64,000 nt of DNA from Sphingomonadales bacterium (GCA_004173185.1 SEFZ01000016.1:32558-96557); one strand, 5' to 3'. Positions 26,188-35,108 are shown, counted from the first letter of the stretch. Numbers and translations are program-made. The notes: generated by a model from the sequence alone, not told the origin.

Positions 26188-26925
26188 ATGAACCAGACAG
26201 CCCGAGCCTTGGCCCCAGAGACCCGCCTGTTGATCGTCGATGACGATCCCGGAATCCGCGAGCTGACCGCTGCGTTCCTCGCGCAGCACGGCTATGTCGT
26301 CGATACCGCAAGCGGCGGCGCGGAGATGCGCGCGGCGATGGACAAAGCCGATTATGCGCTGGTCGTGCTCGATGTGATGATGCCCGGCGAGGATGGCCTC
26401 GCAATCCTGCGTTCGATGGATCGCCAGACCGGCCCCGCAGTGATCCTCCATTCGGTGATCGGCGAGGATATCGATCGGATCGTGGGGCTGGAGATGGGCG
26501 CGGACGATTATGTCGCGAAGCCCGCCAATCCCCGTGAATTGCTGGCGCGCATCCGTTCGGTGTTGCGTCGCGCGGGCGGCGGCCCTGCCCCGGCCCGCAG
26601 CGCGGAGCGGAGCTTCCTGCGCTTCTCCGGGTGGCGGCTCGATGCCGTGGGCCGGCAATTATTCGATCCCGATGATGTGCTGATCAACCTTTCGGACGGC
26701 GAATTCCGCTTGTTGCTCGCAATGGTAGAGCGGCCGCGGCGGGTGCTGACCCGCGACATTCTGCTAGATGCCTCGCGCGGGCCGATGGCGGATCATTTCG
26801 ATCGGGCGATCGACGTGCAGATGAGCCGGCTTCGCAAGAAGATGCAGCGCCCCGGCCGCGAGGAATTGATCCGCACGATCCGCAACGAAGGCTATATGTT
26901 CGTCGCCGAAGTCTCGCAGAAGTGA
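26188..26925 (+). CDS. OmpR-family response regulator
   Basis: A 245-residue regulator. The receiver begins 'RLLIVDDDPGIRELTAAFL' (acidic pair), has phosphoacceptor Asp in 'LVVLDVMMPGEDGLAIL' and Lys in 'GADDYVAKPANPRELLARI'. The C-terminal winged helix carries 'LSDGEFRLLLAMVERPRRVL', 'RAIDVQMSRLRKKM' and 'IRTIRNEGYMFV'. The ATG at 26188 is preferred; the frame is open upstream to 26104 but that part is not receiver-like. It overlaps the kinase gene by 4 bases (GTGA), so the two form one operon. Confidence 0.92.
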   Translation: MNQTARALAPETRLLIVDDDPGIRELTAAFLAQHGYVVDTASGGAEMRAAMDKADYALVVLDVMMPGEDGLAILRSMDRQTGPAVILHSVIGEDIDRIVGLEMGADDYVAKPANPRELLARIRSVLRRAGGGPAPARSAERSFLRFSGWRLDAVGRQLFDPDDVLINLSDGEFRLLLAMVERPRRVLTRDILLDASRGPMADHFDRAIDVQMSRLRKKMQRPGREELIRTIRNEGYMFVAEVSQK

Positions 26926-28199
26926 AGCCCCGCGCTTATTCGATTGCGGTGCCGATCTTCGTGCTGGTGATCGCCTCGATACTCGCAGCGGCGCTCATCT
27001 TGTTCAGTGTGACCTTCAAGGGGCCACCGCCCCGCCCTGCCCCGCTACAGCTGAGCACGCTCGCTGGTGCGCTGGAGCATGCTACGCCGCCGCGCGACAA
27101 CGAGCAGGGCTTGCAGATCGTCACGCGCACCGAAGCACCGCGACCCCGCGGCCCCGAGCGGCTGGAGCCGCCCGAGCATGCTATTGTCCGCGAACTCGCC
27201 CGCCTGTTGCGCACCGAGCCCGGCGAGGTGATGGTCTATACATCCGAGCAGCAGCGCAGCGATGACGAGATTCGCGGGTGCTTCACCGTGGGCTGGAAGG
27301 TGCCCGGCGGATGGCGAATCGCGGAGACAGCGCCCTCCCCGTTCCTGACCCGCTGGCACATGGTGACGCTGTTCGCGATGCTGGGCGTGCTGATCGTGCT
27401 GGGGGCGGCGGCATGGTGGATCGCGCGGCGCATCTCGCTGCCGATCCGGCGGCTCGCCGAGGCCGCGAAGCGCGCGCGGCCGGGCGTGCGCGAGGCCATT
27501 CCCCTGGGCGGGCCGCTGGAGGTGCGCGAACTGGCCGAAGCGATTGGCGGGATGCAGGCGCGCATCCTGCAACAGGCCGAAGGGCGCACCGTGATGCTGG
27601 GCGCCATCGCGCATGATCTGGGCACCCCGCTCTCGCGCATCGCTTTCTGGATCGAGCAATTGCCCGATGCAGCACGCGAGCGCGCATCCGCCGATATCGA
27701 TGAGATGCGCGCAATGCTGAGCGCGGCGCTGGCACTCGCGCGCGACGAGAGCGCGCAGACGCCGTATACGCGGCTCGATCTAGGCAGCCTGATCGAGAGC
27801 CTGGCCGACGATCTGGCAGCGGCAGGCACGCCGGTGCGCACGGAAGCCGGGCCGCGCGTGGTGATACGCGGCGATTCGGCGGCGCTGCGGCGACTGTTCG
27901 CCAATCTGATCGAAAACGCCGTCCGATATGGCGAGCGCGCGGTGCTTGGCTGGCGCGAAGACGGCGCATGGGCCGAAGTGACCGTGGACGATACCGGGCC
28001 GGGCTTCGATCCCGCCAGGGCCGAGAGCCTGTTTGCGCCGTTCGTGCGCGGCGAGACATCGCGCAACCGGGCGACGGGCGGCACCGGGCTGGGGCTGGCG
28101 ATCGTGCGCTCCATTGCCGAAGCGCATGGCGGCGAGGTGAGGCTGGAGACGCGCGCCGAAGGTGGCGGGCGCGTTCGGCTACGATTGCCGATCGGCTAG
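26922..28199 (+). CDS. EnvZ-type sensor histidine kinase
   Basis: A 425-residue inner-membrane kinase starting at GTG 26922. Two helices (about 8-30 and 146-166) flank a short periplasmic sensor rich in Pro/Arg. A HAMP region with 'RRISLPIRRLAEAAKRARPG' follows. The H-box is 'LGAIAHDLGTPLSRI' (His near 229), the N-box 'ANLIENAVRYG', and the G-boxes 'VDDTGPGFDP' and 'GTGLGLAIVRSI'. It should phosphorylate the OmpR-type regulator upstream. Its stop overlaps that of the convergent lipoprotein gene by four bases (CTAG). Confidence 0.92.
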   Translation: MKPRAYSIAVPIFVLVIASILAAALILFSVTFKGPPPRPAPLQLSTLAGALEHATPPRDNEQGLQIVTRTEAPRPRGPERLEPPEHAIVRELARLLRTEPGEVMVYTSEQQRSDDEIRGCFTVGWKVPGGWRIAETAPSPFLTRWHMVTLFAMLGVLIVLGAAAWWIARRISLPIRRLAEAAKRARPGVREAIPLGGPLEVRELAEAIGGMQARILQQAEGRTVMLGAIAHDLGTPLSRIAFWIEQLPDAARERASADIDEMRAMLSAALALARDESAQTPYTRLDLGSLIESLADDLAAAGTPVRTEAGPRVVIRGDSAALRRLFANLIENAVRYGERAVLGWREDGAWAEVTVDDTGPGFDPARAESLFAPFVRGETSRNRATGGTGLGLAIVRSIAEAHGGEVRLETRAEGGGRVRLRLPIG

Positions 28200-28774
28200 T
28201 TCTTCGGCTTCGCCACGCAATTGCCAGTGCGGGCGCCCTTGGCCTGTAGCGTAAGGTCCAGATAGCCGGCGGCACCCCGAGTGCCGGCGACTTGCCGGAT
28301 CATCACGTCATAGCCGGTCCTGGAAATCGTGCCGCTGGCGGTCAACACGCTTTTCGTGGCCCCTTCGCCGCAATGGATCTCGACATCGAGCTTGCCGCCC
28401 GATTGGTTGTAGCGCGGGAAGGTACAACTGCCCGCGACCTGCTCGAGATTGTCGATGTCGAAGGGCTTGAGATCGTCGGCGGTGCGGCAGCCATCAGCCG
28501 ATTTTTCCTGCCCCTTGATCGCTTCGAGTTGCGTATCGCGCGTCTCGCCTTCGGGGAAACCCGAAAGGTCGGCGGAGACAATGTGCAGCCCCGTCTGCCA
28601 CTGGCCGGGCTGCATCAGGGTCTTGGTACGCGCCGCTTTGGTGAGGCGCGAAACATCCGCCATCGACGCATTGGTGAGCTTGATCTCGCCGGTCTCGGCC
28701 GCCTGCCGTTCGTCCGCCGATTGGCAGCCCGCCAGCGTCAACGCCGCCAGACCCGCCAGTAAATACGCACGCAT
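28196..28774 (-). CDS. DUF3617-type lipoprotein
   Basis: A 192-residue protein with a lipoprotein leader (MRAYLLAGLAALTLAGC, Cys at 17) chosen from ATG 28774, which has an AGGG site 8 bases upstream; the frame is open to 28867. The mature part contains 'LMQPGQWQTGLHIVSADLSG', the paired-cysteine segment 'GCRTADDLKPFD' and 'AGSCTFPRYNQSGGKLDVEI', the pattern of DUF3617 proteins common in sphingomonads. Function unknown; probably attached to a membrane facing the periplasm. Convergent with the kinase gene. Confidence 0.8.
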   Translation of the reverse strand: MRAYLLAGLAALTLAGCQSADERQAAETGEIKLTNASMADVSRLTKAARTKTLMQPGQWQTGLHIVSADLSGFPEGETRDTQLEAIKGQEKSADGCRTADDLKPFDIDNLEQVAGSCTFPRYNQSGGKLDVEIHCGEGATKSVLTASGTISRTGYDVMIRQVAGTRGAAGYLDLTLQAKGARTGNCVAKPKN

Positions 28775-28905
28775 CGGCTTCACCCTCTCGAAATCCGGAC
28801 GCACCTCAAGCCCAAAGCCGCCAGCATTGCAACATGGCACGCCCCCTCCGATGGCGAGGCTCCGCATGGACTTCCCGTCGCGCCGGTCCGCGTTATACCA
28901 GTGAC

Positions 28906-30177
28906 ATGGAGAGCATTTCCCAGCGCACCCGCATCCGCTCGATCCTTGGCGGATCGGCAGGCAATCTGGTCGAATGGTATGATTGGTACGCCTATGCGGC
29001 GCTCGCCAGCTATCTCGCGCCGCATTATTTCGCGCCGGGCTCCGCGCAGGATCTGAACGCGTGGATCGTCTTCGCGATTGGATTTTTCATGCGGCCGATC
29101 GGCGGCTGGCTGATGGGGGTCTATGGCGATCGCAAGGGGCGAAAGGCGGGGCTGACGCTGTCGGTCACCTTAATGTGCCTCGGCTCCATGATCATCGCAG
29201 TGACGCCGAGCTTCTCGCAGATCGGCTGGGCGGCGACCGTATCGCTGATCGCGGCGCGGCTGCTGCAAGGGCTGTCGCTTGGCGGCGAATATGGCGCGAG
29301 TGCAACCTATCTCTCAGAGATGGCAGGCAAGAAGAACCGCGGCTTCTTCTCGAGCTTCCAATATGTGACGCTGATTTCGGGACAGTTGGTCGCGCTTCTG
29401 GTGGTGATACTGCTCCAGACGGTGATGCCCGAAGGCGACCTCAAGGAATGGGGCTGGCGGATACCTTTTGCCGTGGGCGGTGTGCTGGCGGTGGTGGTCT
29501 ATTGGCTGCGGCGCAAGCTGCCCGAGACCGAGAGCTTCGCCAAACGCGACAGCGCCAAGAAATCGGGCTTCCTCGCTCTGCTGTTCGAGCATCCGCGCGA
29601 GGCGGCTCTGGTGATGTTGCTGACGGCAGGCGGCACGCTCGCTTTCTATGCCTACACCATCTACCCGATCACCTTCCTCAAGAAGACTGCGGGCTTCTCC
29701 GACGCTGCGGCAACCCAGATCAACGCGGCGGCGCTATTCGTCTTCATGGCAATCCAGCCGCTGGCGGGGGCCCTCTCCGACAGGATCGGGCGCAAGCCGT
29801 TGATGGCAGGATTCGGAGTGCTGGGGGTGGTCTTCACCTATCCGATCTTCGTGGCGCTGGAGCAGACCCGCGACGGGATGACTGCCTTCCTGCTAATGAC
29901 CGCGTCGCTGGTGATCGTGACCGGCTACACGTCGATCAACGCCGTGGTGAAGGCCGAGCTGTTCCCCGCGCATATCCGCACCCTGGGCGTGGCGCTGCCT
30001 TACGCGATCGCCAATGCGGCGTTCGGCGGCACGGCGAGCGCGGTGGCGCTGCAATTCAAGGATTCGGGCTGGGAGCGCGGCTTTTATTGGTACGTCACAG
30101 CGATGATCGGGATCTCTCTGGTGACATATTTGTGGATGCGCGATACTGCAAAACATTCGAAGATATTGGAGGATTGA
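28906..30177 (+). CDS. MHS-family MFS transporter (KgtP/ProP-like)
   Basis: A 423-residue 12-helix permease of the metabolite:H+ symporter group. Marks: 'GNLVEWYDWYAYA' in helix 1, 'RPIGGWLMGVYGDRKGRK' in the first loop, 'RLLQGLSLGGEYGAS', and 'LSDRIGRKPLMAG' in the mid-loop. Close relatives import 2-oxoglutarate, proline/betaine, citrate or shikimate. The ATG at 28906 is preferred over the upstream open frame. It is divergent from the DUF3617 lipoprotein gene; no regulatory site could be named in the 131-base gap. The substrate is not readable. Confidence 0.88.
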   Translation: MESISQRTRIRSILGGSAGNLVEWYDWYAYAALASYLAPHYFAPGSAQDLNAWIVFAIGFFMRPIGGWLMGVYGDRKGRKAGLTLSVTLMCLGSMIIAVTPSFSQIGWAATVSLIAARLLQGLSLGGEYGASATYLSEMAGKKNRGFFSSFQYVTLISGQLVALLVVILLQTVMPEGDLKEWGWRIPFAVGGVLAVVVYWLRRKLPETESFAKRDSAKKSGFLALLFEHPREAALVMLLTAGGTLAFYAYTIYPITFLKKTAGFSDAAATQINAAALFVFMAIQPLAGALSDRIGRKPLMAGFGVLGVVFTYPIFVALEQTRDGMTAFLLMTASLVIVTGYTSINAVVKAELFPAHIRTLGVALPYAIANAAFGGTASAVALQFKDSGWERGFYWYVTAMIGISLVTYLWMRDTAKHSKILED

Positions 30178-30277
30178 ATAGGCGGCGGAGTAACGCGATA
30201 AACCGCTTCGACTTTCCGCTCTTGTTTTCTTACAAAAATCTCGTCAGATACAGTTTATCTCAGCATTTTCGAGGCTT

Positions 30278-30451
30278 ATGCACGATCCTGTTACCAGAAT
30301 GACGTTAGTGTACAGTATTCTCGGCGCTTTGTTTATCGCCGGTGGAATCCTGTTGGCATGGTATATTCGTCGCTCTTACTGGCGCAAGCTGCGGCAGACA
30401 GGTCATCCACGGGCCAAGGAGCGCGAGGCGGCGCGGCGCAAGCAGCGCTAA
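30278..30451 (+). CDS. small single-helix membrane protein
   Basis: An ORF of 57 residues, with GAGG 4 bases before the ATG. It encodes a short N-terminus, one hydrophobic helix ('TLVYSILGALFIAGGILLAW', about 9-28) and a strongly basic tail (Arg/Lys/Ala-rich, 30-57). This is the usual make-up of small membrane regulators or subunits. It lies 100 bases downstream of the transporter gene, converging with the response regulator at 30476-30862. No family recognised. Confidence 0.55.
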   Translation: MHDPVTRMTLVYSILGALFIAGGILLAWYIRRSYWRKLRQTGHPRAKEREAARRKQR

Positions 30452-30475
30452 CCACACCGCTTCGCGCGGCTGGCC

Positions 30476-30862
30476 TTAAAGCATCATCCCGCCGCCGCGG
30501 ATCGCCAGAACGCGTCCGATCGAATCGAACAGCGCGTCCATCGCGACCGGCTTGAACAGCACGTCGTCCGCGCCGATCGCCATGCAGCGGTCGCGCAGAT
30601 CGGCGGCGGTTTCGGCGGTGACCACGATGATCGGCAGTTCGCCCTTGTCGTCGCCGCGTGCGCGAATCTGGCGAATCGTCTCGAAACCATCGGTGCCCGG
30701 CATGCGCAGATCGACCAGAATCACGTCAAACGTGTCCTCGTCCAGCATCGCCAGCCCTTCCTCGGCCCAGGCGGCCTCGGCCATGGTCGCGCCAGCCACG
30801 TCGAGCATGTCCTTGACGACCCGCCGATTCATCGGATCGTCTTCAATGAAAAGTATGTTCAT
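30476..30862 (-). CDS. single-domain response regulator (CheY-like)
   Basis: A 128-residue receiver with no output domain: 'ILFIEDDPMNRRVVKDML' (acidic pair), phosphoacceptor in 'VILVDLRMPGTDGFET', Thr in 'IIVVTAETAADLRDR', Lys in 'DDVLFKPVAMDALF'. It lies 71 bases downstream of the TPR hybrid kinase on the same strand and is its likely phosphate acceptor, especially since that kinase's own receiver looks defective. Confidence 0.9.
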   Translation of the reverse strand: MNILFIEDDPMNRRVVKDMLDVAGATMAEAAWAEEGLAMLDEDTFDVILVDLRMPGTDGFETIRQIRARGDDKGELPIIVVTAETAADLRDRCMAIGADDVLFKPVAMDALFDSIGRVLAIRGGGMML

Positions 30863-30933
30863 CCTCGCCCGCCGAAGCAGGATAGAGATGCTGTATTGGC
30901 GACCATTATTATCATAGTGAGTGTGCTATCGCC

Positions 30934-33369
30934 CTAAGCCGCCCGAGAGGCAAGCGTGTCCGTATCGGACGCGGTTGAATTTTCTTGTACTTGCGGAAGG
31001 ACAGCTTCGACCAAAGCGGCGCCACCGACGGGCTTTTCGACCACGCGCTGTACGCCTGCGGCCATCAGCTGAGACTTTGTTTCAGCGTCCGGCTTGAGCC
31101 AGAGCATTGTTACCGATGCGCCGGGTGCGGCTGCCGCGAGCTTCTCGATGGTTTCCATGACCTCGCCTTCGCCAGCCTTTGCAGTGGCTTCGTCGATCAA
31201 AAGGTGCGTCGCTGCGCATTCGCCGAGCATCGTCAGCGCTTCGTCCGGATTGGCTGCGAAGCGAAGTTTGGCGACGCGAGGCTCGAACAGGGTTTTGAGC
31301 ATCGAACGGGCGATGGGGTTGCGATCGAGGATCAGCATCGAATTCCCGGTGCTCGCGCCTGCGCTTTCGGCAACCTCAGGCGCTTCGGCGGGGACGAGCG
31401 GCAAATCGATGATGAAACGCGAGCCGTGGCCGTCTTCGCTCTCGACATGGATGTCGCCACCCAGCGCCTGTGCGAGATTGCGGCAGATGGTTAGGCCGAG
31501 GCCCGTGCCGCCATATTTGCGGGTCGTGCTGGTATCGACCTGACGGAAGCTCTCGAAAATGTCGTCGAACTTGTCTGCCGGGATGCCAATGCCGGTGTCG
31601 GCGATGACGAGCTTGAGGCGGCGCGCTTCGCCCTCCCCTTCCTCAAGCACGCGGACAGTGACGCCGCCCTTTTCGGTGAACTTGATCGCGTTCGACAGCA
31701 GATTGAAGACGATCTGGCGAAGACGCCCGGCATCGCTGAGAATCCAGCACGGCGCATGGCTGAGCTCGAGACGGAAGCTGAGGCCCTTGGCAATCGCCTG
31801 TTCCTGCCACATCCGGGTCACGTCCTTGAGCACCGCGCAGACGTCCATCGGTGCGGCATCGACGGTCAGGTTGCCGGTCTCCATCTTGGCGACGTCGAGA
31901 ATGTCGTCGACCAGCGTGCGCATCGTCACGCCGGCGCTGTGGACGATGCCGATACGGTCGCGAATCTGCGCTTCCAGCTTGGGATCGGAGAGCATGACCT
32001 GCGTCATGCCGAGAATACCGTTCAGCGGCGTGCGGATTTCGTGGCTGGTGGTCGCGAGGAATTCGGTCTTGGCCTTGAGCGCTTTTTCCAGCGCTTCATT
32101 GCTCTCGCCGAGTTCGATATTGGCAGCGGCGACCTTGTTGCGGCTGCGGCGCATCGTGATCAAGCCCCAGGCGAGCACGAGGGTGAGCAGCAGCGAGCCG
32201 ATACCGATCGAATATGCGAGCATCGTCTCGAAACGCGAAGCTTCGGCTTCCTTCTCGAGAATCTTGACCTGCTGACCCTGAAAATCGAACTGCGCGGCCA
32301 TCAGCGCCGCACCGGTCGATGTCGCGACCTTGGTCGATTCGTCGGTCAGGCGCTTGATCGCCTCCAGATGCGCGAGCGCGAGGCGCGTATCGCCGAGCTT
32401 GCTGAAAATGTCGTGCGCATAGACGTGGGCGTTGCGCAGATCGACCGTGGTGGTGGTGAGATCGACCCCTTCAAAGCACTCGCGGATCAGGCGGGCCGCC
32501 TTTGCATAATCGCCCTGATCGGCAGCAAGGCGCGCGGCGGTGGCAAGCAAGTGGCGGCGCTGGACCGGCGCATCCCTGCCATCGATCAGCGAGAAGCCGC
32601 GATCGAGCGTCGCCTGCGCCGCGTCGAACCGCTTGAGATCGACCTGGGTGCGCGCAAGATTGATCAGCACGCGCGCTTCGAGCACCGGATTATTCTGTTT
32701 GCGCGCAATATCCAGCGCCTGCGAATATTCCTTCTCGGCATCGGCATAGCGCTCAAGCGTCAGCAATACGTTGCCACGATTATTGTGGAACGACAGCGTG
32801 AGCATGGGATCCTCGTCATAGGTCTCCATGGCCTGCTGGTAATATTTCTCGGCGCGCGCGCCGTCATTGCCGGAATAATAAAGCGAGGCCAGATTCTGTA
32901 GCGCGATCGCCTGTCCGCGCTTCTCGCCGATCTGCTCGAAGATATCGAACGCCTTCAGATAATTGGCGAGCGCCGGGGCTGCATTGCTCTTCACCAATTC
33001 GAGCGAGCCGAACGACATCAGAATGGTGCCGCGCAGCTTGATCGGCTCCTGGATCGGCTCGATCATCTTGAGCGCCTGATCGAGCAATGGTCGCGCCTCA
33101 TCGGGCCTATCCATGCGCACCAAAGCTTCGCCGCGCATGGCACGAAAGTCCGCTACCGCCAGCATCCGCTCGCGCGGGTCCTCGATGCGCTGCGCAATCT
33201 GTTCGCCCGAAAGGGCGAGCTTGGCCGCCTCTTCGGGAGTGGCGATCATGGCCGCACGCGCCTTTTCGACGATGGCATCGATCTCGCGATTGGAAGCATT
33301 TGCTGCCGGAGCAACGGCAGACGCCAAAGCGAACAGCAATAGGACAAACAGCCTGATCACGCCGCGCAT
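30934..33369 (-). CDS. TPR-sensor hybrid histidine kinase with degenerate receiver
   Basis: An 811-residue protein. Residues 1-25 are a signal peptide. Residues about 28-375 form a periplasmic TPR array (for example 'ALANYLKAFDIFEQIGEKRG', 'AEKYYQQAMETYDEDP', 'AEKEYSQALDIARKQNNP'), then one helix at about 384-406, a coiled linker, the H-box 'LATTSHEIRTPLNGILG' (His 443) and an HATPase domain ('LLSNAIKFTEKGG', 'ADTGIGIPADKFD', 'GGTGLGLTICRN'). The C-terminal receiver has 'SMLILDRNP' in place of the usual acidic pair, while the Asp ('LLIDEATAK') and Lys ('VVEKPV') positions are kept. It overlaps the upstream EAL gene by TGATG. Confidence 0.88.
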   Translation of the reverse strand: MRGVIRLFVLLLFALASAVAPAANASNREIDAIVEKARAAMIATPEEAAKLALSGEQIAQRIEDPRERMLAVADFRAMRGEALVRMDRPDEARPLLDQALKMIEPIQEPIKLRGTILMSFGSLELVKSNAAPALANYLKAFDIFEQIGEKRGQAIALQNLASLYYSGNDGARAEKYYQQAMETYDEDPMLTLSFHNNRGNVLLTLERYADAEKEYSQALDIARKQNNPVLEARVLINLARTQVDLKRFDAAQATLDRGFSLIDGRDAPVQRRHLLATAARLAADQGDYAKAARLIRECFEGVDLTTTTVDLRNAHVYAHDIFSKLGDTRLALAHLEAIKRLTDESTKVATSTGAALMAAQFDFQGQQVKILEKEAEASRFETMLAYSIGIGSLLLTLVLAWGLITMRRSRNKVAAANIELGESNEALEKALKAKTEFLATTSHEIRTPLNGILGMTQVMLSDPKLEAQIRDRIGIVHSAGVTMRTLVDDILDVAKMETGNLTVDAAPMDVCAVLKDVTRMWQEQAIAKGLSFRLELSHAPCWILSDAGRLRQIVFNLLSNAIKFTEKGGVTVRVLEEGEGEARRLKLVIADTGIGIPADKFDDIFESFRQVDTSTTRKYGGTGLGLTICRNLAQALGGDIHVESEDGHGSRFIIDLPLVPAEAPEVAESAGASTGNSMLILDRNPIARSMLKTLFEPRVAKLRFAANPDEALTMLGECAATHLLIDEATAKAGEGEVMETIEKLAAAAPGASVTMLWLKPDAETKSQLMAAGVQRVVEKPVGGAALVEAVLPQVQENSTASDTDTLASRAA

Positions 33370-34820
33370 CAGGCGCGCTTCCAGAAGCTCGCAGGCTTGA
33401 AGAACGAGATTGCGGGGCCGCCGACTGTGCCCTTGTGCGCATCCTCGTCCAGGAATTTGCGGAACGCATCGAAGCCGATCGGACGCGAGATCAGATATCC
33501 CTGAACCATGTCACAGCCCATTACGCTGAGCAGCGCCAATGCGGCCGGGGTCTCGACGCCTTCGGCAGTCACTTCCATGTCGAGCGCATGGGCGAGATCG
33601 ATGGTGGAGCGGACGATCAGCGGATCGCGGTTGCTGGATGTCAGCTGCAGCACGAACATCTTGTCGATCTTGAGCTCGCTCGCCGGCAATTGCTTCAGAT
33701 AAGCGAGCGACGAGAGCCCTGCGCCATAATCGTCGATCGCGAGCTGCACACCGATATCGGCAAAGGCCTGGAGATGGCGGATCGCGCTCTCGGGATCGCG
33801 GATCACCGCAGTCTCGGTGATCTCGAAGCCGAGCTTGGCATCGGTAGAACGTACGATCTCGCTTGCTTCGGCGACGAAGCTGGCATCTGCGAGCAGCATG
33901 CCCGAGATATTGATGAACAGCCGCAGATCATGGCCGGCAGCAGAAAGGCGCTTTTGATCGTCGATCACCTTGCGCAGCGTCCACAGCGTCAAAGCGCAAA
34001 TCTCGCCTGCCTGTTCGGCGACCGAGATGAAATCGCCCGGCAGGATCAGCCCGCGCACCGGATGCTGCCAGCGGACCAGCGCTTCTGCGCTGGCAATCTC
34101 CTGCCGACGGACATGCACCTTGGGCTGATATTGCAGGAACATCTCACCATTGGAGATTGCCCGCGGCAGTTCGCGCATCAGGGTGAGCTTGTCGAATGCC
34201 AGATCGGCGCGCGACAGATCGAGCATCACCACGCGGCCTTCGGCGCGGGCCTGATCGAGCGCCGATTCGGCAGCTTCGATCAGACGGACCTCGTCATGCT
34301 CGGTGGCGGGCGCAACGGCGACGCCGAAATGGACCTGGAGTTGATGCGCCTCGCCATCGAGGTTTATCCGGCGCTGAAACGCCTTGCGCAGCCGATCGAT
34401 ATCGACGGCGGCGGTCTCGGGCGTGTCGCGCTCAAATGCGATTTCCACCGTCGCCCGACCGATGGGGGTGATTCGCACATCGGGGCACAAGGCACTGATT
34501 CGCTCGGCGACATCGAGAATCAGCGAATCGGCACGCCCGCGGCCCAGATGACGGCGCAATGAGACGAAATTGCCGATTTCGCAGAGACTCAGGATCCGCC
34601 AGAAGCGCTGATCGACATTGCGATCGCCGCTTGGGCGGTGCCACGCTGCCCGCTTGGGAATCCGAATGTCCATAGGCGCTTCGGCACGGCGCTTTCGCGG
34701 CTTGTCCACCGATGTCATCGCAGTGGTTTTTTTGCCGATTTCTGTAGGTTGCACGACACCCTTCACTGCACGCGAGGCAGGCTTGGCCTTAGGCTTCAGG
34801 GGCTCGATGGGCACCGACAT
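33369..34820 (-). CDS. EAL-domain c-di-GMP phosphodiesterase with degenerate GGDEF
   Basis: A 483-residue cytosolic protein started at ATG 34820 (the open frame upstream lacks a site). The N-terminal 60 residues are basic and probably disordered. About 70-205 is a GGDEF-like fold whose active motif is lost ('TPIGRATVEIAFE' where GGDEF is expected). About 215-470 is an EAL domain with the key residues: 'SAEALVRWQHP' (EAL), 'LFINISG', 'FEITETAVI', 'AIDDYGAGLSSLAYL' (DD), 'KIDKMFV', and 'EVTAEGVET'. It should hydrolyse c-di-GMP. It is cotranscribed with the TPR hybrid kinase (TGATG overlap), linking kinase input to c-di-GMP. Confidence 0.88.
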   Translation of the reverse strand: MSVPIEPLKPKAKPASRAVKGVVQPTEIGKKTTAMTSVDKPRKRRAEAPMDIRIPKRAAWHRPSGDRNVDQRFWRILSLCEIGNFVSLRRHLGRGRADSLILDVAERISALCPDVRITPIGRATVEIAFERDTPETAAVDIDRLRKAFQRRINLDGEAHQLQVHFGVAVAPATEHDEVRLIEAAESALDQARAEGRVVMLDLSRADLAFDKLTLMRELPRAISNGEMFLQYQPKVHVRRQEIASAEALVRWQHPVRGLILPGDFISVAEQAGEICALTLWTLRKVIDDQKRLSAAGHDLRLFINISGMLLADASFVAEASEIVRSTDAKLGFEITETAVIRDPESAIRHLQAFADIGVQLAIDDYGAGLSSLAYLKQLPASELKIDKMFVLQLTSSNRDPLIVRSTIDLAHALDMEVTAEGVETPAALALLSVMGCDMVQGYLISRPIGFDAFRKFLDEDAHKGTVGGPAISFFKPASFWKRA

Positions 34821-34948
34821 TGCCCCATTCTCTAGCGAGTGACCCTTGAAGGAACGGTTAAAAACCGCGTCCGCAATTGGCCCTAGGTGCCCGGAACTCC
34901 GCAGAAACCCTGATTGATTCTTGGTTAAACACCCATTAACTATCTGAT

Positions 34949-34964
34949 TGCGCATTCGTGCGCA
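34949..34964 (+). other. leader hairpin TGCGCA-TTCG-TGCGCA
   Basis: A perfect 6-bp stem closed by a TTCG tetraloop, ending 5 bases before the ribosome site of the 20-codon ORF at 34982. It belongs to the 5' leader of the small transcript proposed here. Confidence 0.6.
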
Positions 34965-34981
34965 CCGATGGGAGAATACCA

Positions 34982-35044
34982 ATGTTCGCTTTCAATCTGC
35001 TTTTTCGCGACGGTGCCGGCGGCGAAGACATTCGTCCGTACTAA
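34982..35044 (+). CDS. 20-residue small ORF with strong ribosome site
   Basis: ATG at 34982, preceded by GGGAG with 7 bases spacing, and TAA at 35042-35044. The peptide begins MFAFNLLFRDG and ends EDIRPY: a hydrophobic aromatic head followed by a Gly/Asp/Glu-rich tail. I know no family. It stands alone between the leftward EAL operon (starting at 34820) and ugd (35255). Three stem-loops and a terminator follow directly, so it forms its own short transcription unit. It could be a leader peptide, a small secreted or membrane-active peptide, or a chance ORF on a regulatory RNA. Confidence 0.5.
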   Translation: MFAFNLLFRDGAGGEDIRPY

Positions 35045-35056
35045 TCTGATCGTACT

Positions 35057-35108
35057 TCCGGGCCGGCGGTGAAGCGGTTTCTTTCGAAACCGCGCTGTCC
35101 GGCCCGGA
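35057..35108 (+). ncRNA. large two-part stem-loop downstream of the small ORF
   Basis: An outer stem of 10 bp (TCCGGGCCGG 35057-35066 with CCGGCCCGGA 35099-35108) encloses an inner perfect 8-bp stem GCGGTTTC (35074-35081) / GAAACCGC (35086-35093) with a 4-base loop. Such symmetry is unlikely by chance and marks a structured RNA. It starts 12 bases after the stop of the 20-codon ORF. Confidence 0.65.

Noticed and set aside
28983..30302. 439-codon plus-strand ORF in another frame of the transporter gene
   Set aside because: Arg/Gly-rich out-of-frame reading; the MHS transporter frame has the true signatures and covers the same bases.
33435..34562. 375-codon plus-strand ORF opposite the EAL gene
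   Set aside because: No motifs; EAL residues are all found on the minus strand.
34849..34870. GGAAC box near 34850 considered as an EcfG (general stress) promoter
   Set aside because: No GTT-type -10 box at 16-17 bases in either reading; the match to the -35 alone is not enough.
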